Shown here one piece after another: positions 1 through 7,517 of a stretch of 23,257 nt of DNA. The notes beneath the pieces are model-generated. The model worked only from the letters and a program-made list of their open reading frames with translations, ran no database searches and was not told the origin of the DNA. The number at the start of each line of letters is the position of its first letter. The stretch's first letter is position 1. Source of the DNA: a virus; IMG/VR virus record IMGVR_UViG_3300012354_000069, positions 1-23,257 of that record. The stretch is one strand, 5' to 3'. The position numbers and the translations under genes were made by a program.

Positions 1-3000
1 AGATCATGATGGGCGCCGTCGCTCCGTCACTGCCCACGACTCCGCCCACGGCGAAACCGGGCACGTTCGCTTGCTGCGCTCTCGTCAGCACTCGAGTGCC
101 TGGCCGCGCCATCGTCAGAATTGAGTCGTAGCCGCGATCGACCCCGGGGACGGTGATGCCGAATGCGCCGCCTGGCGCAACCATCATCTCGCCCGGACGT
201 ACTCTGATGGCGGTGAAGTCGCTACCGCGAAACGGCACGAATCCACCACCTGCAAAGGTCGGAACAAATGCCGAAGTAAACTGCTTCGCTGTGTCGCCGG
301 CCTTAGCCGCGGCCTGAATGCGCGGCCAGTAGAAAGGCTCAATGTCGTTCTGCCATTGAAGCGTCGCGTTGCGTTTGGTTTTAGAATCCTTCAGCGTGGC
401 AACGTTCGCGAAATACTGGTTCTTGATGTCATTGAATTGCGAAGTCGCTTCCGCTAATCCAATGTCACCGTGACTGGCGTGGGCCAGCAACACCTGCAGG
501 TTATGGACCGCGTCCGTCGACCATTGATCGCGTAGCTTTTCCTCAGCACGCCGGCGCGCATTGCGGCTAAGAATGAAAGCGCCGACAAGTAGCAATGGCG
601 CAGCGATCGCCGCCACTGGCCCCAATACCGCCAGCAGTGGGCCCAGCGAACTGGCGAGAGCGCCGCCGGAAGCGAAGATTGCGGCGCCGAGACCAACAGC
701 AGTCCCGAGCAGCCCGCCGCCAATCCCTCCGAGGATTCGCCCGAGACCCGATTGACCACCCAAACCAACTCCGAGCGTCAAACCCAATATTGGGGCAAGC
801 GGCCCCAGGGCGCCGGCGATCCCCGCGCCACTCAACAGTGAAGCGCCGCCGGCGCCGAGCCCTCCGCCACCACCCGCGATATTCTGAAGCGCGCCAAGAA
901 TCCCGGCTCCGGACTGAGCCCCGGCCAGTGACGCCGGAGCAGTTATTCCGCCGCCGAGGCCTCCGATTCCAGGAATCACCCCGCCTAAGCCCGCAAGGTT
1001 CACCAGAGAAAACGCGCCAGTGTTTTGGCCGCCCGTTCCGCCAACATAAGCACGCCCGCCGCTTCCTCCAGCAAACCCACCAGTGAGAAATTGACCGAGG
1101 CCTCCTCCTGTGCCACCGCTGCCACCACCGAAGAGATTGCTTAGAAAGCCGAAGAAACCGCCGCGGCTGCCACCGCCTCCACCGCCAAACGTCGGAGTTC
1201 CGCCCGGCTGCGATCCAATTCCCAAGAGCAGTTGCAGAATTTTCGACAGCGCCAAATGTGTCAGGTCTTTGAGGAACTGGCCAAGAATCTGGCCGGCGGT
1301 ACCCAAGCGTTTTGTCATTCGATCGATTGCGCTGTCGACGCCGTCGAACCACGACTTCACCGAATTAGTGCGCACATCTTCGAAGGTTTGCTGCAGCGTC
1401 TTCTGCTCGCTCAAAAAATGAATCAACCCGTCATCGAGCCGAGCAAAGTCGACGTCCGTTTGGTGCGCCAGTTTCACCAGATCCGCGGCGCGCTGTTCCG
1501 CTGCCTTGGCACTGGCGCCGGCAACTTCTTCTTCGGCTTTGACCCAAGCAAGTTGATATCGTAGCGCCGAGAGCTCGCCCGCATGCGCAATGTTGTATTC
1601 GGACTGCGCGATCTGAGTGTTCAAATCAAGAACTGCATGAAGCTGATCGAGGTCAAACTTTTCTTTCAACGACTGCTGGAAGGGAGCCGAGCCGAAAATG
1701 GCGTTCACGCCTCCGAGAGCGACTATTGCAGCAATTTCCGAGCGCACACCGGCCATCGCGCTATAGAAGTTCTGTAAATAGCTGGTCTTCGCGATTAACA
1801 CATCCTGCTGATTGCCAGCAGCCAATCGGTCAAGCTGGTCCAGCGTTAGCTGCAGCTCGACAAAGCCGGACTGAGCGAGCTTACGACGCTCTTCTGCTGC
1901 GCGATGCCGGGCCAAATCGAGCGCGAGTTCCGTGTCGATCAGGTCATGACCGAGCCTTTCCTCGATGCGCCGAATCTCTTCGGTGGCGTCATTCGTCGCC
2001 TTCAATCGGGATGTTTGCTCTTCCTGGAAGATACGCTTGCGCAGACCACTCTCACCGTAGACTTCCACGGTTAACTGCCGCTGGCGTTCGCGCTCCGCAT
2101 CAAAGGATCGCACCGCTGTAAGCGTCGCCTCTGCGGTGGCCTGCTGAAAAAGAATGGCCTGTTCTTGAATAGATTTAAGGAGGCCAGGTGATTCTGTTTT
2201 GGTCCCGAGCGTAGGTTTACCGGCGCGGGCTGCCAGCAGTTCTTCGATGGCTAACGTCTTCGCGCGCGCATCGACCACCTGCACCGAAATATCCAGTTCC
2301 GCCCGCCTCAGCGCTACCAGAGTTTGCCATGCGGCTGTGTGCTTTTCATCGAATTCGAGGCCAATCAACCGCGCTTCGTTCGTCTGATACTCGAGTACGC
2401 GCAGCTTGGCCGCATTGTCGCGGTCCTGTTCGGAAATTTTTAGAATTTCCTTCCGGGTATTGTCTTCGCGCTGTAGGTCGCGAAGCGCTGCCTGACGGGC
2501 TTCTTTTTCGACCGGAATGGCCGCGCCAATTTCGAAATTCAGCTTGTGACGAATCGTGAATATCTCCTCGTATTCCTTTTTCGTCGCTTCGAGATCAGAT
2601 TTTTCAACCTGCAAATCAAAGAGCCGGCCGCCGCCACGCTTCAGCGCCTCAACCTGGGGCCGCAGCCTGGTGAGTTCCTCAATGAGCTGCTGGATCGCCG
2701 TTTTTTGGATTTTTGGCAAGATTGCCTCTTCGAGACCTTTCTTGATTTTCTCGAATTGGTTCAAACGGTTGGTCAAATCGGTCAGCTCTTTGTCTGACCG
2801 GAGTTGTTTCAGTCCCTCTTTCACCGAGGCCGCTTGCGCGGCCACGGCCGCAATCCGACCTTCGATCGCCGCTTTTGCCGTCTTATCTTCGCCCTGAGCC
2901 AAGTCATCAAATGCCTGCTTCAGCACATCGACCTGTTTTGCTGCATCAGCGGCTTTGGGCGTGAACGAATCGAATATCTCGCCGAGTTTTTTGGTCTGGT

Positions 3001-4660
3001 CCGCAGTGAATCCGGATGCTTTGAAGAGCGCCAGCATCTGGTCACGATTCAGACCAAGGGCCTCAGCATTAACGACCAGTTTGGCCTGGTTGTCGGTTAG
3101 CTGCTTGCTGTAATCTCCGATCTCTCCGTTCAGCTTGTTAATGTTGTCGCTGATGTACCCGATATTGGCTCGCGCTTCCGACTGCGTAAAAACCGTCCCT
3201 AAACCCGCTTGGTACTCACGGATTTTGGCCTGGTAGCCGCCAATTAGGTTTTGATTGAAAGAGATTTTTTCCTGAAGGTCTAAAATGCCGGCGCCGACCG
3301 TTCGCAGACTCGCCTCGAGTCCGCCTTTATTGATTTCGACATTCCGAGCGATTTCTGCGGTGAGAGCTGCGATCTTTTGCTTTTCAGTTTCGAGAGCTTC
3401 GATGTAAGTGCGGGTTTGCGGATCCAGTTGCCTTAAGACTTCATTTAGTTTTTGGTGCCGCTCAGTCGAGCCTTCCTGCGCTGAAGCGACTTCGTTTGCG
3501 GCCGTGGCCAACTTTTTGGTCGACTCCCAGGCGCCAGCCATCGATTTGATTTGTTCCTCAGTAACGGCATTTGCTTTTTCTGCCGCGCTGGCTTCGTTAG
3601 CGAAGGCGACCACGATGGCCCCAATGGCGATCAACGCGGCGGCCCATGCGCCAACCGCCACCGCAGTAGTCGCGGCGGCGCCCTGAATGAGGCCAGCCGT
3701 CCCAAACATCACTTTACCAAGCAAGGAAACCGACTGAATCACGGCACCGACGCCGCCAAGCAAACCAGGAACCAGTTGTGTATTAAGAGCGACGAAAGAG
3801 AGCGTCAGAATTGCAACAGCCGAAGTTACTGCAACGAAAGTGCCCGGATATCGCGCGATTATGATCAACAGCTCGGACGCGACCTTTACCCCCAGACCGA
3901 ATGCCCCCTGGAACAACCCGCCAATTGACTCTTTGGCGTCGTCGGCCAGCCGCTGCATTGATAACAACTGTTTATAAGCCGAACCCATGGCCGCATCGTA
4001 AGCGCCTTCCAATCGCACTCCGCTCTCAATCACTGCATTAAGGAGAATTTGCTGGCGCTGAGTTTCGGTGAGCGCGTCTTTATTTACGCGCATGGCCTTG
4101 GCTCCTTTTGTAAGAGCCTCCTCAACCGAAATGAATACACCGGCCGACCTGAAGGCTTCGGTTCTGCCAATCTGGATTGCGTTGATGAGGTCTCGAAACG
4201 TTTCGGAAGAATTCTTGTTGGCTATAACAGCGGCATTCTTGGCGACCGTAGCCAGTTGTTCGGCTTTGGCGACATCGAGATTTAGCCCGACCATTTGCGA
4301 GAGGACCTGCACGGCATCCTGGCGCGAAATATTGGCCGCAGTGAGGGCCTTAATCTCTCGCTCTATCGTGTCAGAAGAAATGCCGTTCGTGCGCGCGAGC
4401 TGCTGCAAGGCGATGTCCAACTCGCCGCTGCGACCGGCAAAGAGCGTCGTATCAACGATAGCCTCCTTAATCCAGCGCAAACCTTCTCGAATAGCTCCAA
4501 CAAACAGTTCAGCGTCCACGATGGTGTGGACTAAACCTCCGTGGGCACTTCTCGCCGCAGAATCCAGGGTGCTAAAAGAGTCGGCGAAACCTCTTATTTC
4601 GCTCGCGCCTTCGCGTGCGCCCTGGAGCTGAATGACTATTGGAACAAATCGTGCCGCCAT
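1..4660 (-). CDS. Phage tail tape-measure protein (3' end outside window)
   Basis: The frame is open from ATG at 4660 to the left edge, about 1,553 residues without a stop; the C-terminus is missing. Tape-measure proteins set tail length, are packed inside the tail tube and help DNA entry. Visible order: N-terminal helical region; hydrophobic block at about residues 260-355 (one stretch reads IIIARYPGTFVAVTSAVAIL); long Lys/Glu/Gln-rich helical and coiled-coil region, about 360-1100; Gly-rich segment, about 1150-1290; second hydrophobic stretch near 1340-1365 (LLAVLGPVAAIAAPLLLVGA); then a globular end. Great length, membrane-like segments amid coiled coil, and position just after the G/T chaperone genes all fit. 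The start ATG has only a weak ribosome site. The Gly-rich part could be a flexible hinge (inference). Confidence 0.9.
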   Translation of the reverse strand, partial: MAARFVPIVIQLQGAREGASEIRGFADSFSTLDSAARSAHGGLVHTIVDAELFVGAIREGLRWIKEAIVDTTLFAGRSGELDIALQQLARTNGISSDTIEREIKALTAANISRQDAVQVLSQMVGLNLDVAKAEQLATVAKNAAVIANKNSSETFRDLINAIQIGRTEAFRSAGVFISVEEALTKGAKAMRVNKDALTETQRQQILLNAVIESGVRLEGAYDAAMGSAYKQLLSMQRLADDAKESIGGLFQGAFGLGVKVASELLIIIARYPGTFVAVTSAVAILTLSFVALNTQLVPGLLGGVGAVIQSVSLLGKVMFGTAGLIQGAAATTAVAVGAWAAALIAIGAIVVAFANEASAAEKANAVTEEQIKSMAGAWESTKKLATAANEVASAQEGSTERHQKLNEVLRQLDPQTRTYIEALETEKQKIAALTAEIARNVEINKGGLEASLRTVGAGILDLQEKISFNQNLIGGYQAKIREYQAGLGTVFTQSEARANIGYISDNINKLNGEIGDYSKQLTDNQAKLVVNAEALGLNRDQMLALFKASGFTADQTKKLGEIFDSFTPKAADAAKQVDVLKQAFDDLAQGEDKTAKAAIEGRIAAVAAQAASVKEGLKQLRSDKELTDLTNRLNQFEKIKKGLEEAILPKIQKTAIQQLIEELTRLRPQVEALKRGGGRLFDLQVEKSDLEATKKEYEEIFTIRHKLNFEIGAAIPVEKEARQAALRDLQREDNTRKEILKISEQDRDNAAKLRVLEYQTNEARLIGLEFDEKHTAAWQTLVALRRAELDISVQVVDARAKTLAIEELLAARAGKPTLGTKTESPGLLKSIQEQAILFQQATAEATLTAVRSFDAERERQRQLTVEVYGESGLRKRIFQEEQTSRLKATNDATEEIRRIEERLGHDLIDTELALDLARHRAAEERRKLAQSGFVELQLTLDQLDRLAAGNQQDVLIAKTSYLQNFYSAMAGVRSEIAAIVALGGVNAIFGSAPFQQSLKEKFDLDQLHAVLDLNTQIAQSEYNIAHAGELSALRYQLAWVKAEEEVAGASAKAAEQRAADLVKLAHQTDVDFARLDDGLIHFLSEQKTLQQTFEDVRTNSVKSWFDGVDSAIDRMTKRLGTAGQILGQFLKDLTHLALSKILQLLLGIGSQPGGTPTFGGGGGGSRGGFFGFLSNLFGGGSGGTGGGLGQFLTGGFAGGSGGRAYVGGTGGQNTGAFSLVNLAGLGGVIPGIGGLGGGITAPASLAGAQSGAGILGALQNIAGGGGGLGAGGASLLSGAGIAGALGPLAPILGLTLGVGLGGQSGLGRILGGIGGGLLGTAVGLGAAIFASGGALASSLGPLLAVLGPVAAIAAPLLLVGAFILSRNARRRAEEKLRDQWSTDAVHNLQVLLAHASHGDIGLAEATSQFNDIKNQYFANVATLKDSKTKRNATLQWQNDIEPFYWPRIQAAAKAGDTAKQFTSAFVPTFAGGGFVPFRGSDFTAIRVRPGEMMVAPGGAFGITVPGVDRGYDSILTMARPGTRVLTRAQQANVPGFAVGGVVGSDGATAPIMI

Positions 4661-4674
4661 GCTAGACTCTGCCC

Positions 4675-4959
4675 ATGCTGCTCCTACTAATCTTCCTGCT
4701 GCTGCTCGTCATCGCCCTTTGGATTTTCAGAAAATGGCTGCTGTCGGCAGTTTTGCTAATAGCCAGTCCATTTGTTTTGCTGGTTCTAATCGCCAAAGGG
4801 TCCGATTTACCTCGGCCGGTTCGCCTCTCAATCGTGGTGCTTATTCTCCTCGGATTTGCATTCGCGGTTGCGAAAGCCGTGCAAAATCGACGGAAGATGT
4901 TGACCGTCGATCGCGGAATCGCCGCAAAGCAGCGGGCTCGCGAGAACGCCGCTACCTAA
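4675..4959 (+). CDS. Small membrane protein on the opposite strand, unknown function
   Basis: A 94-residue ORF fills the gap between the T stop and the tape-measure start and is the only plausible plus-strand gene. It starts MLLLLIFLLLLVIALWIF, has a second hydrophobic stretch around residues 24-40 and a third around 50-66 (LSIVVLILLGFAFAVAKAV), and ends in a basic tail. So two or three membrane spans with a charged C-terminus are predicted. Its stop overlaps the T stop by 4 bp in a convergent arrangement. No clear Shine-Dalgarno or promoter is visible upstream. No minus-strand frame of useful length covers the gap. Size and topology would suit a holin-like or other small membrane protein, but I see no family signature. 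Confidence 0.5.
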   Translation: MLLLLIFLLLLVIALWIFRKWLLSAVLLIASPFVLLVLIAKGSDLPRPVRLSIVVLILLGFAFAVAKAVQNRRKMLTVDRGIAAKQRARENAAT

Positions 4960-5369
4960 CCGCCTCTGGTTGCCACCAAGATCTCGAACATTTGCGCCGT
5001 CCGTATTTGGTGCGCACGCTCGTAACTACCGACTGTTTCATCCCAAACCATCACAAGTTGCTTTTCCAGTTCCGTCAGATCGTCGGGAAAGCCAAAGCCT
5101 GAATCACGTTCACGGACCAACTGCTCAATAACGTCGACAATTCCATCGGTTTCGAGGCCGCCCGCTACCGCAGGCGGTTCTGACCCGCTGCTTACCGCCT
5201 GCTCCTCAATGCTTACTGTCCTTTTCGGGCACGATGGGCAACGCACCGGCGAATCTTCCGCTGACGACAGATATATCTGGCATTGATCTTCTCCGGGACA
5301 ATCCTGCTCGCTTCCGACCTGATAGAGTTTTCCAACCCGATCAGCAATGGCCTGAGCGAGCTCGGCTAG
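4956..5369 (-). CDS. Tail assembly chaperone T extension, made by -1 frameshift from G
   Basis: This frame is open from the slippery site at the end of the upstream G gene to TAG at 4956-4958. Its only usual start is a GTG at 5246, which would drop the first 41 residues, so expression as a G-T fusion (about 293 + 137 residues) is the better reading. In lambda and most long-tailed phages the G/GT pair binds the tape measure and recruits tail-tube subunits; this gene lies between the tube protein and the tape measure as expected. The N-terminal part carries four cysteines (CPGEDQC then CPSC), a possible zinc site. A REP-like palindrome at 5158-5177 is translated in frame as part of EPPAVAGG. 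The C-terminal half is helical and acidic. Role is assigned by context, not by a sequence signature. Confidence 0.65.
   Translation of the reverse strand, partial: LAELAQAIADRVGKLYQVGSEQDCPGEDQCQIYLSSAEDSPVRCPSCPKRTVSIEEQAVSSGSEPPAVAGGLETDGIVDVIEQLVRERDSGFGFPDDLTELEKQLVMVWDETVGSYERAHQIRTAQMFEILVATRGG
5158..5177. repeat. REP-like palindrome inside the T frame
   Basis: Arms of 8 bp (one wobble in RNA of the minus strand) flank a TACC loop, read as GGTA on the coding strand. It is translated as PPAVAGG. The loop matches that of the hairpin at 16735-16748, which suggests related repeat families. Confidence 0.6.
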
Positions 5370-6247
5370 TTTTTTCTTGCCGCTTCAACCTCACGCGACA
5401 GGTGCTCAAGAACAACTATCGTTTGGTGATGCAGCGGTATGCGCCCCACGTAACCGCTCGTACTCTCGACCAATTGCCCGTAAAGAGCGCTGAGTTTCTG
5501 AAACTTCGCCGGAATCCGGATCTCGCCCTGATTCAAGTGAGTCCCCTGCACCAGCCACCGCTCTTTCTGAATGGATTTGAAAGTCGCGATCTGGTCTTTG
5601 TTCGGCTGCTTCATCTGATGGGGCAGGATCAGCTCATAGCCTTCAAAGAGGGCTTTCAATTGAATCGTCGACGGCGCCGTGGTGTTGCGATTCAACGGCA
5701 AACGTTTACCGGGCTTTGCAATTGGCAACGGCATCACCTGGGCAGCCAGGTAAGCTTTATCAATTACATCTGCCATCTCGGATTCGGTGACGATCGCGTT
5801 GGTCCCATCTTTCCAGTCGTCCGGCAAGTTTTCGCCTGGTTCGCCGAATCCCTCAGCCGTCAGAGCACGATCTTTGAACAGCCACACGCTCGCTTCAAAC
5901 GACTTGTCGACGGATTCCATTGCATTGCGCTGGCCCGTCTGCGCCTTATCGGCCTGGAACATTCGCCGATCCAAAAGCTTTTCGTAATCAATTAAGGCCG
6001 AGTCTGTCTGTGGGCCCAGCACAAACGCCACTTCAACCTGCTCGCCTTCGTATTCGATCGCGAACGGAACACGCTGGTTCTTGTCTGCGTCGTAGAGAAT
6101 CGTCTCAGTTTCGGGTTTCGAGTTTCGAGTTTCGAGTTGTTCGATCACTGCCCCACCATTGCCTTTTTGCGCAGCCTCAAGACTGCCTGTTACCAGCACC
6201 TGAGCGCCGCTGGGTTCCTGATTTTCACTTTCTAACTTCTCCTCCAT
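5366..6247 (-). CDS. Probable tail assembly chaperone G
   Basis: The gene encodes 293 residues and starts at ATG 6247 behind a very strong ribosome site (GGAGGAGGG, 5-nt spacing). It precedes the tape measure and ends on a slippery heptamer feeding a -1 frame, the hallmark of the G/GT chaperone pair that coats the tape measure during tail assembly. Residues 1-50 are low-complexity, and EQLETRNSKPETET is written by a 7-bp tandem repeat (6103-6137). The rest is a mixed alpha/beta domain with motifs I do not recognise. It is longer than many G proteins (about 140-200 residues), so the N-terminal part may be an add-on. Expression may be controlled by the leader hairpin at 6271-6296 that ends 23 nt before the ATG. 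The identification is by context. Confidence 0.65.
   Translation of the reverse strand: MEEKLESENQEPSGAQVLVTGSLEAAQKGNGGAVIEQLETRNSKPETETILYDADKNQRVPFAIEYEGEQVEVAFVLGPQTDSALIDYEKLLDRRMFQADKAQTGQRNAMESVDKSFEASVWLFKDRALTAEGFGEPGENLPDDWKDGTNAIVTESEMADVIDKAYLAAQVMPLPIAKPGKRLPLNRNTTAPSTIQLKALFEGYELILPHQMKQPNKDQIATFKSIQKERWLVQGTHLNQGEIRIPAKFQKLSALYGQLVESTSGYVGRIPLHHQTIVVLEHLSREVEAARKN
5369..5375 (-). promoter_or_regulatory. -1 ribosomal frameshift site A AAA AAC (G to GT)
   Basis: In the G frame the last codons are AGA AAA AAC followed at once by TAG. This is a canonical X XXY YYZ slippery heptamer in the correct phase. Slipping back one base continues with CTA GCC GAG in the long downstream frame that runs to 4956. 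The position, immediately before the tape-measure region, is where long-tailed phages conserve a programmed frameshift. Confidence 0.75.
6103..6137. repeat. Heptamer tandem repeat (TTCGAGT type), in frame in G
   Basis: Five 7-bp units, three of them identical (TTCGAGT) and two diverged (TCTCAGT, TTCGGGT). They lie inside the G gene and are translated as part of LETRNSKPETE without breaking the frame (35 bp). Confidence 0.9.
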
Positions 6248-6270
6248 TTTTTCCCTCCTCCAAATTTGAA

Positions 6271-6296
6271 AGCCCGGCCTCCGAAGAGACCGGGCT
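6271..6296 (-). terminator. Hairpin with UUCG loop before G (terminator or attenuator)
   Basis: Minus-strand RNA forms AGCCCGGUCUC - UUCG - GAGGCCGGGCU, an 11-bp stem with one G-U pair and a stable UUCG tetraloop, followed by UU, C, AAAUUU. It ends just before the ribosome site of the G gene at 6247. The short U tract makes it a moderate intrinsic terminator; it may work as an attenuator or processing site. It is part of the leader element 6271-6360. Confidence 0.6.
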
Positions 6297-6360
6297 GCCT
6301 TACCTCAGTCGATAACGCGACGGCGACCGCCGCGCTTTAATTGTCAAACACGCTTGCTAC
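6271..6360 (-). promoter_or_regulatory. Leader element copy 1 (upstream of tail chaperone)
   Basis: On the minus strand the order is GTAGCA, TTGACAATT, a GC-rich imperfect hairpin starting GCGCGG, then GGTAAGGCAGCC leading into the terminal hairpin. The same order of blocks recurs at 10279-10363. TTGACA resembles a -35 box, but no -10 box follows at the right distance. Further upstream in the gap (6248-6464), a 9-nt block AAAGGCGAG (near 6450) can pair with CTCGCCTTT (near 6370), suggesting a folded leader RNA. I do not match it to a known riboswitch. Confidence 0.5.
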
Positions 6361-6464
6361 TCTTCTTCAAAGGCGAGCGGCCCGCAGCCCCCTACGAACC
6401 GCCCGCTGCCCTTGCTTAGTTCTTTGAAACTCAACGATGCAGGCACTCGCCTTTATCGTTTATG

Positions 6465-6701
6465 TTAAAGACCAAGCGCATTACTCCGATCGCTCGGAGC
6501 ATGCTCCGCCGTGCCTTGCGGCACCAATCGTGTCTGGCTGCGCCAAAGAATCTTTGCATCTTCAACTCGCCCGCTGTCACAAATCTCACCTTCACCAGTG
6601 AGGATGCGCTGTTCGGCTTCTTTTCGGGCGAAGCCGGCGCCTCGATGTTTGGCCCAAAGCCATCGCCACTCATTACCAACTTTGTGCTGAGCTCTAAACA
6701 T
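6465..6701 (-). CDS. Small hypothetical protein (78 aa)
   Basis: ATG at 6701 follows the stop of the upstream gene by 12 nt and the frame runs to TAA at 6465. The protein begins MFRAQHKVGNEWRWLWAKHR and is rich in Arg, Glu and Trp, with no membrane segment. A preceding in-frame TTG at 6704 gives one extra residue. A rival frame (6431-6679) covers the same DNA, but the chosen one begins right after the previous gene, and its codon choices and mixed charged composition look more like a gene. Without it the gap before the tail chaperone would be 466 nt. I recognise no family; it is the last gene of the cassette. Confidence 0.5.
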   Translation of the reverse strand: MFRAQHKVGNEWRWLWAKHRGAGFARKEAEQRILTGEGEICDSGRVEDAKILWRSQTRLVPQGTAEHAPSDRSNALGL

Positions 6702-6713
6702 CAAGAATCTCGC

Positions 6714-7517
6714 TTATTCTTGCTGTCCAATCTTCATTGTCGTTAATTTCGGCACGCGCGCGGGCGCGCCTCCACCAGCGGCGTCTTTGTAGGCGATAAT
6801 TAAAGCGCCCCACGCTTTCGAGGCTGAAATGCTCGGAGCGAAGGTTTGGCTTCCCGCTGAACTCAAGACTTTGAACTCCATCAGGCCACTGATGTTCGAA
6901 GTATCGCCGCCACCAGAAGTGCCAGCGAAGCTAGACGCCACCAGGGTGTAGGTTAGATCCTGCGAAAGACTTGAACTGACCGTCTCGGCTCCGAGCCCGC
7001 CAATCAATAACGTAGAACTGGCAATTGTGGACTTAGTAACACTCGGCGTCGTGCTCGTTCCGGTCGCTGAATTACTCACGTCGACACGGCTACCGCTCTG
7101 ATCGAGCCCATTAAAGGCATCAAGAACCATTATTCTCGCGGTTAGAGTAGGGTGTGTAACTATTATCGACTGCGAAGTAGAGATCGAGCTGGTGACGGGG
7201 GCACTACAAATGACCGTTCTGACGCCACTGGTGCCAGATCCGTTGGAGATATCAAGATTGACTGTATAGGTGTTTCCCGCGTCATCCGAGCATGACACCG
7301 TGCCGCTTGCCGGATCACCTGCCCAAACTACGACGACTAGTGCATTGGCCGGAACTGTTGCCCCTGGAGTTTTCGAAATCGTTGTCCCGCTGGTCTTGCT
7401 GGAATTAGTAACACCGACGGCGCTCACTTCGGTAATCGCGGCATGGACTGGTAGCGCGCAGAGAGCTAATACCAAAGCGGAGAGAACAATTTGAAACTTG
7501 AAACGCAAATTCTTCAT
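6714..7517 (-). CDS. Secreted-type beta-rich fibre/adhesin-like protein
   Basis: This 267-residue protein has a Sec signal peptide: MKNLRFKFQ, hydrophobic core IVLSALVLALCALP, then VHA cleavage site. The mature part is Ser/Thr/Gly/Val-rich and beta-stranded, with SCSDDAGNTYTV near residue 85, a pattern seen in bacterial surface and phage receptor-binding-like beta proteins. The ATG overlaps the TGA of the upstream paralogue gene (ATGA), so translation is likely coupled. The signal-peptide start is partly written by a TTGAAAC-type heptamer repeat (7491-7504). The C-terminus is a short basic tail after a GGGAPAR linker. Its place in a tail-gene cassette suggests a virion fibre or a surface protein made by the lysogen; a Sec signal favours export. 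The function is inferred. Confidence 0.75.
   Translation of the reverse strand: MKNLRFKFQIVLSALVLALCALPVHAAITEVSAVGVTNSSKTSGTTISKTPGATVPANALVVVVWAGDPASGTVSCSDDAGNTYTVNLDISNGSGTSGVRTVICSAPVTSSISTSQSIIVTHPTLTARIMVLDAFNGLDQSGSRVDVSNSATGTSTTPSVTKSTIASSTLLIGGLGAETVSSSLSQDLTYTLVASSFAGTSGGGDTSNISGLMEFKVLSSAGSQTFAPSISASKAWGALIIAYKDAAGGGAPARVPKLTTMKIGQQE
7491..7504. repeat. Heptamer repeat (TTGAAAC x2) at signal-peptide start
   Basis: Two exact TTGAAAC units with diverged flanks encode part of the N-region of the 267-residue secreted protein. On its own this is short, but it falls at the same place as the longer arrays of the neighbouring genes. Confidence 0.6.

Noticed and set aside
567-1352. 261-codon minus-strand ORF inside the tape-measure gene
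   Set aside because: It is a Trp/Arg-rich off-frame reading of the Gly-rich DNA; the tape-measure frame is open across the whole region.
4956-5246. Independent 96-residue gene starting at GTG 5246
   Set aside because: The frame is open upstream to the slippery site and the extra residues look like protein, so a G-T frameshift product explains it better.
6339-6347. TTGACA as a -35 promoter box in the leader elements
   Set aside because: No -10-like sequence lies 16-18 bp downstream in either copy; that space is occupied by a GC-rich hairpin.
6431-6679. 82-codon minus-strand ORF
   Set aside because: It competes with the 78-residue frame 6465-6701; it starts further from the upstream stop and has a less gene-like composition. 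The choice is not certain.
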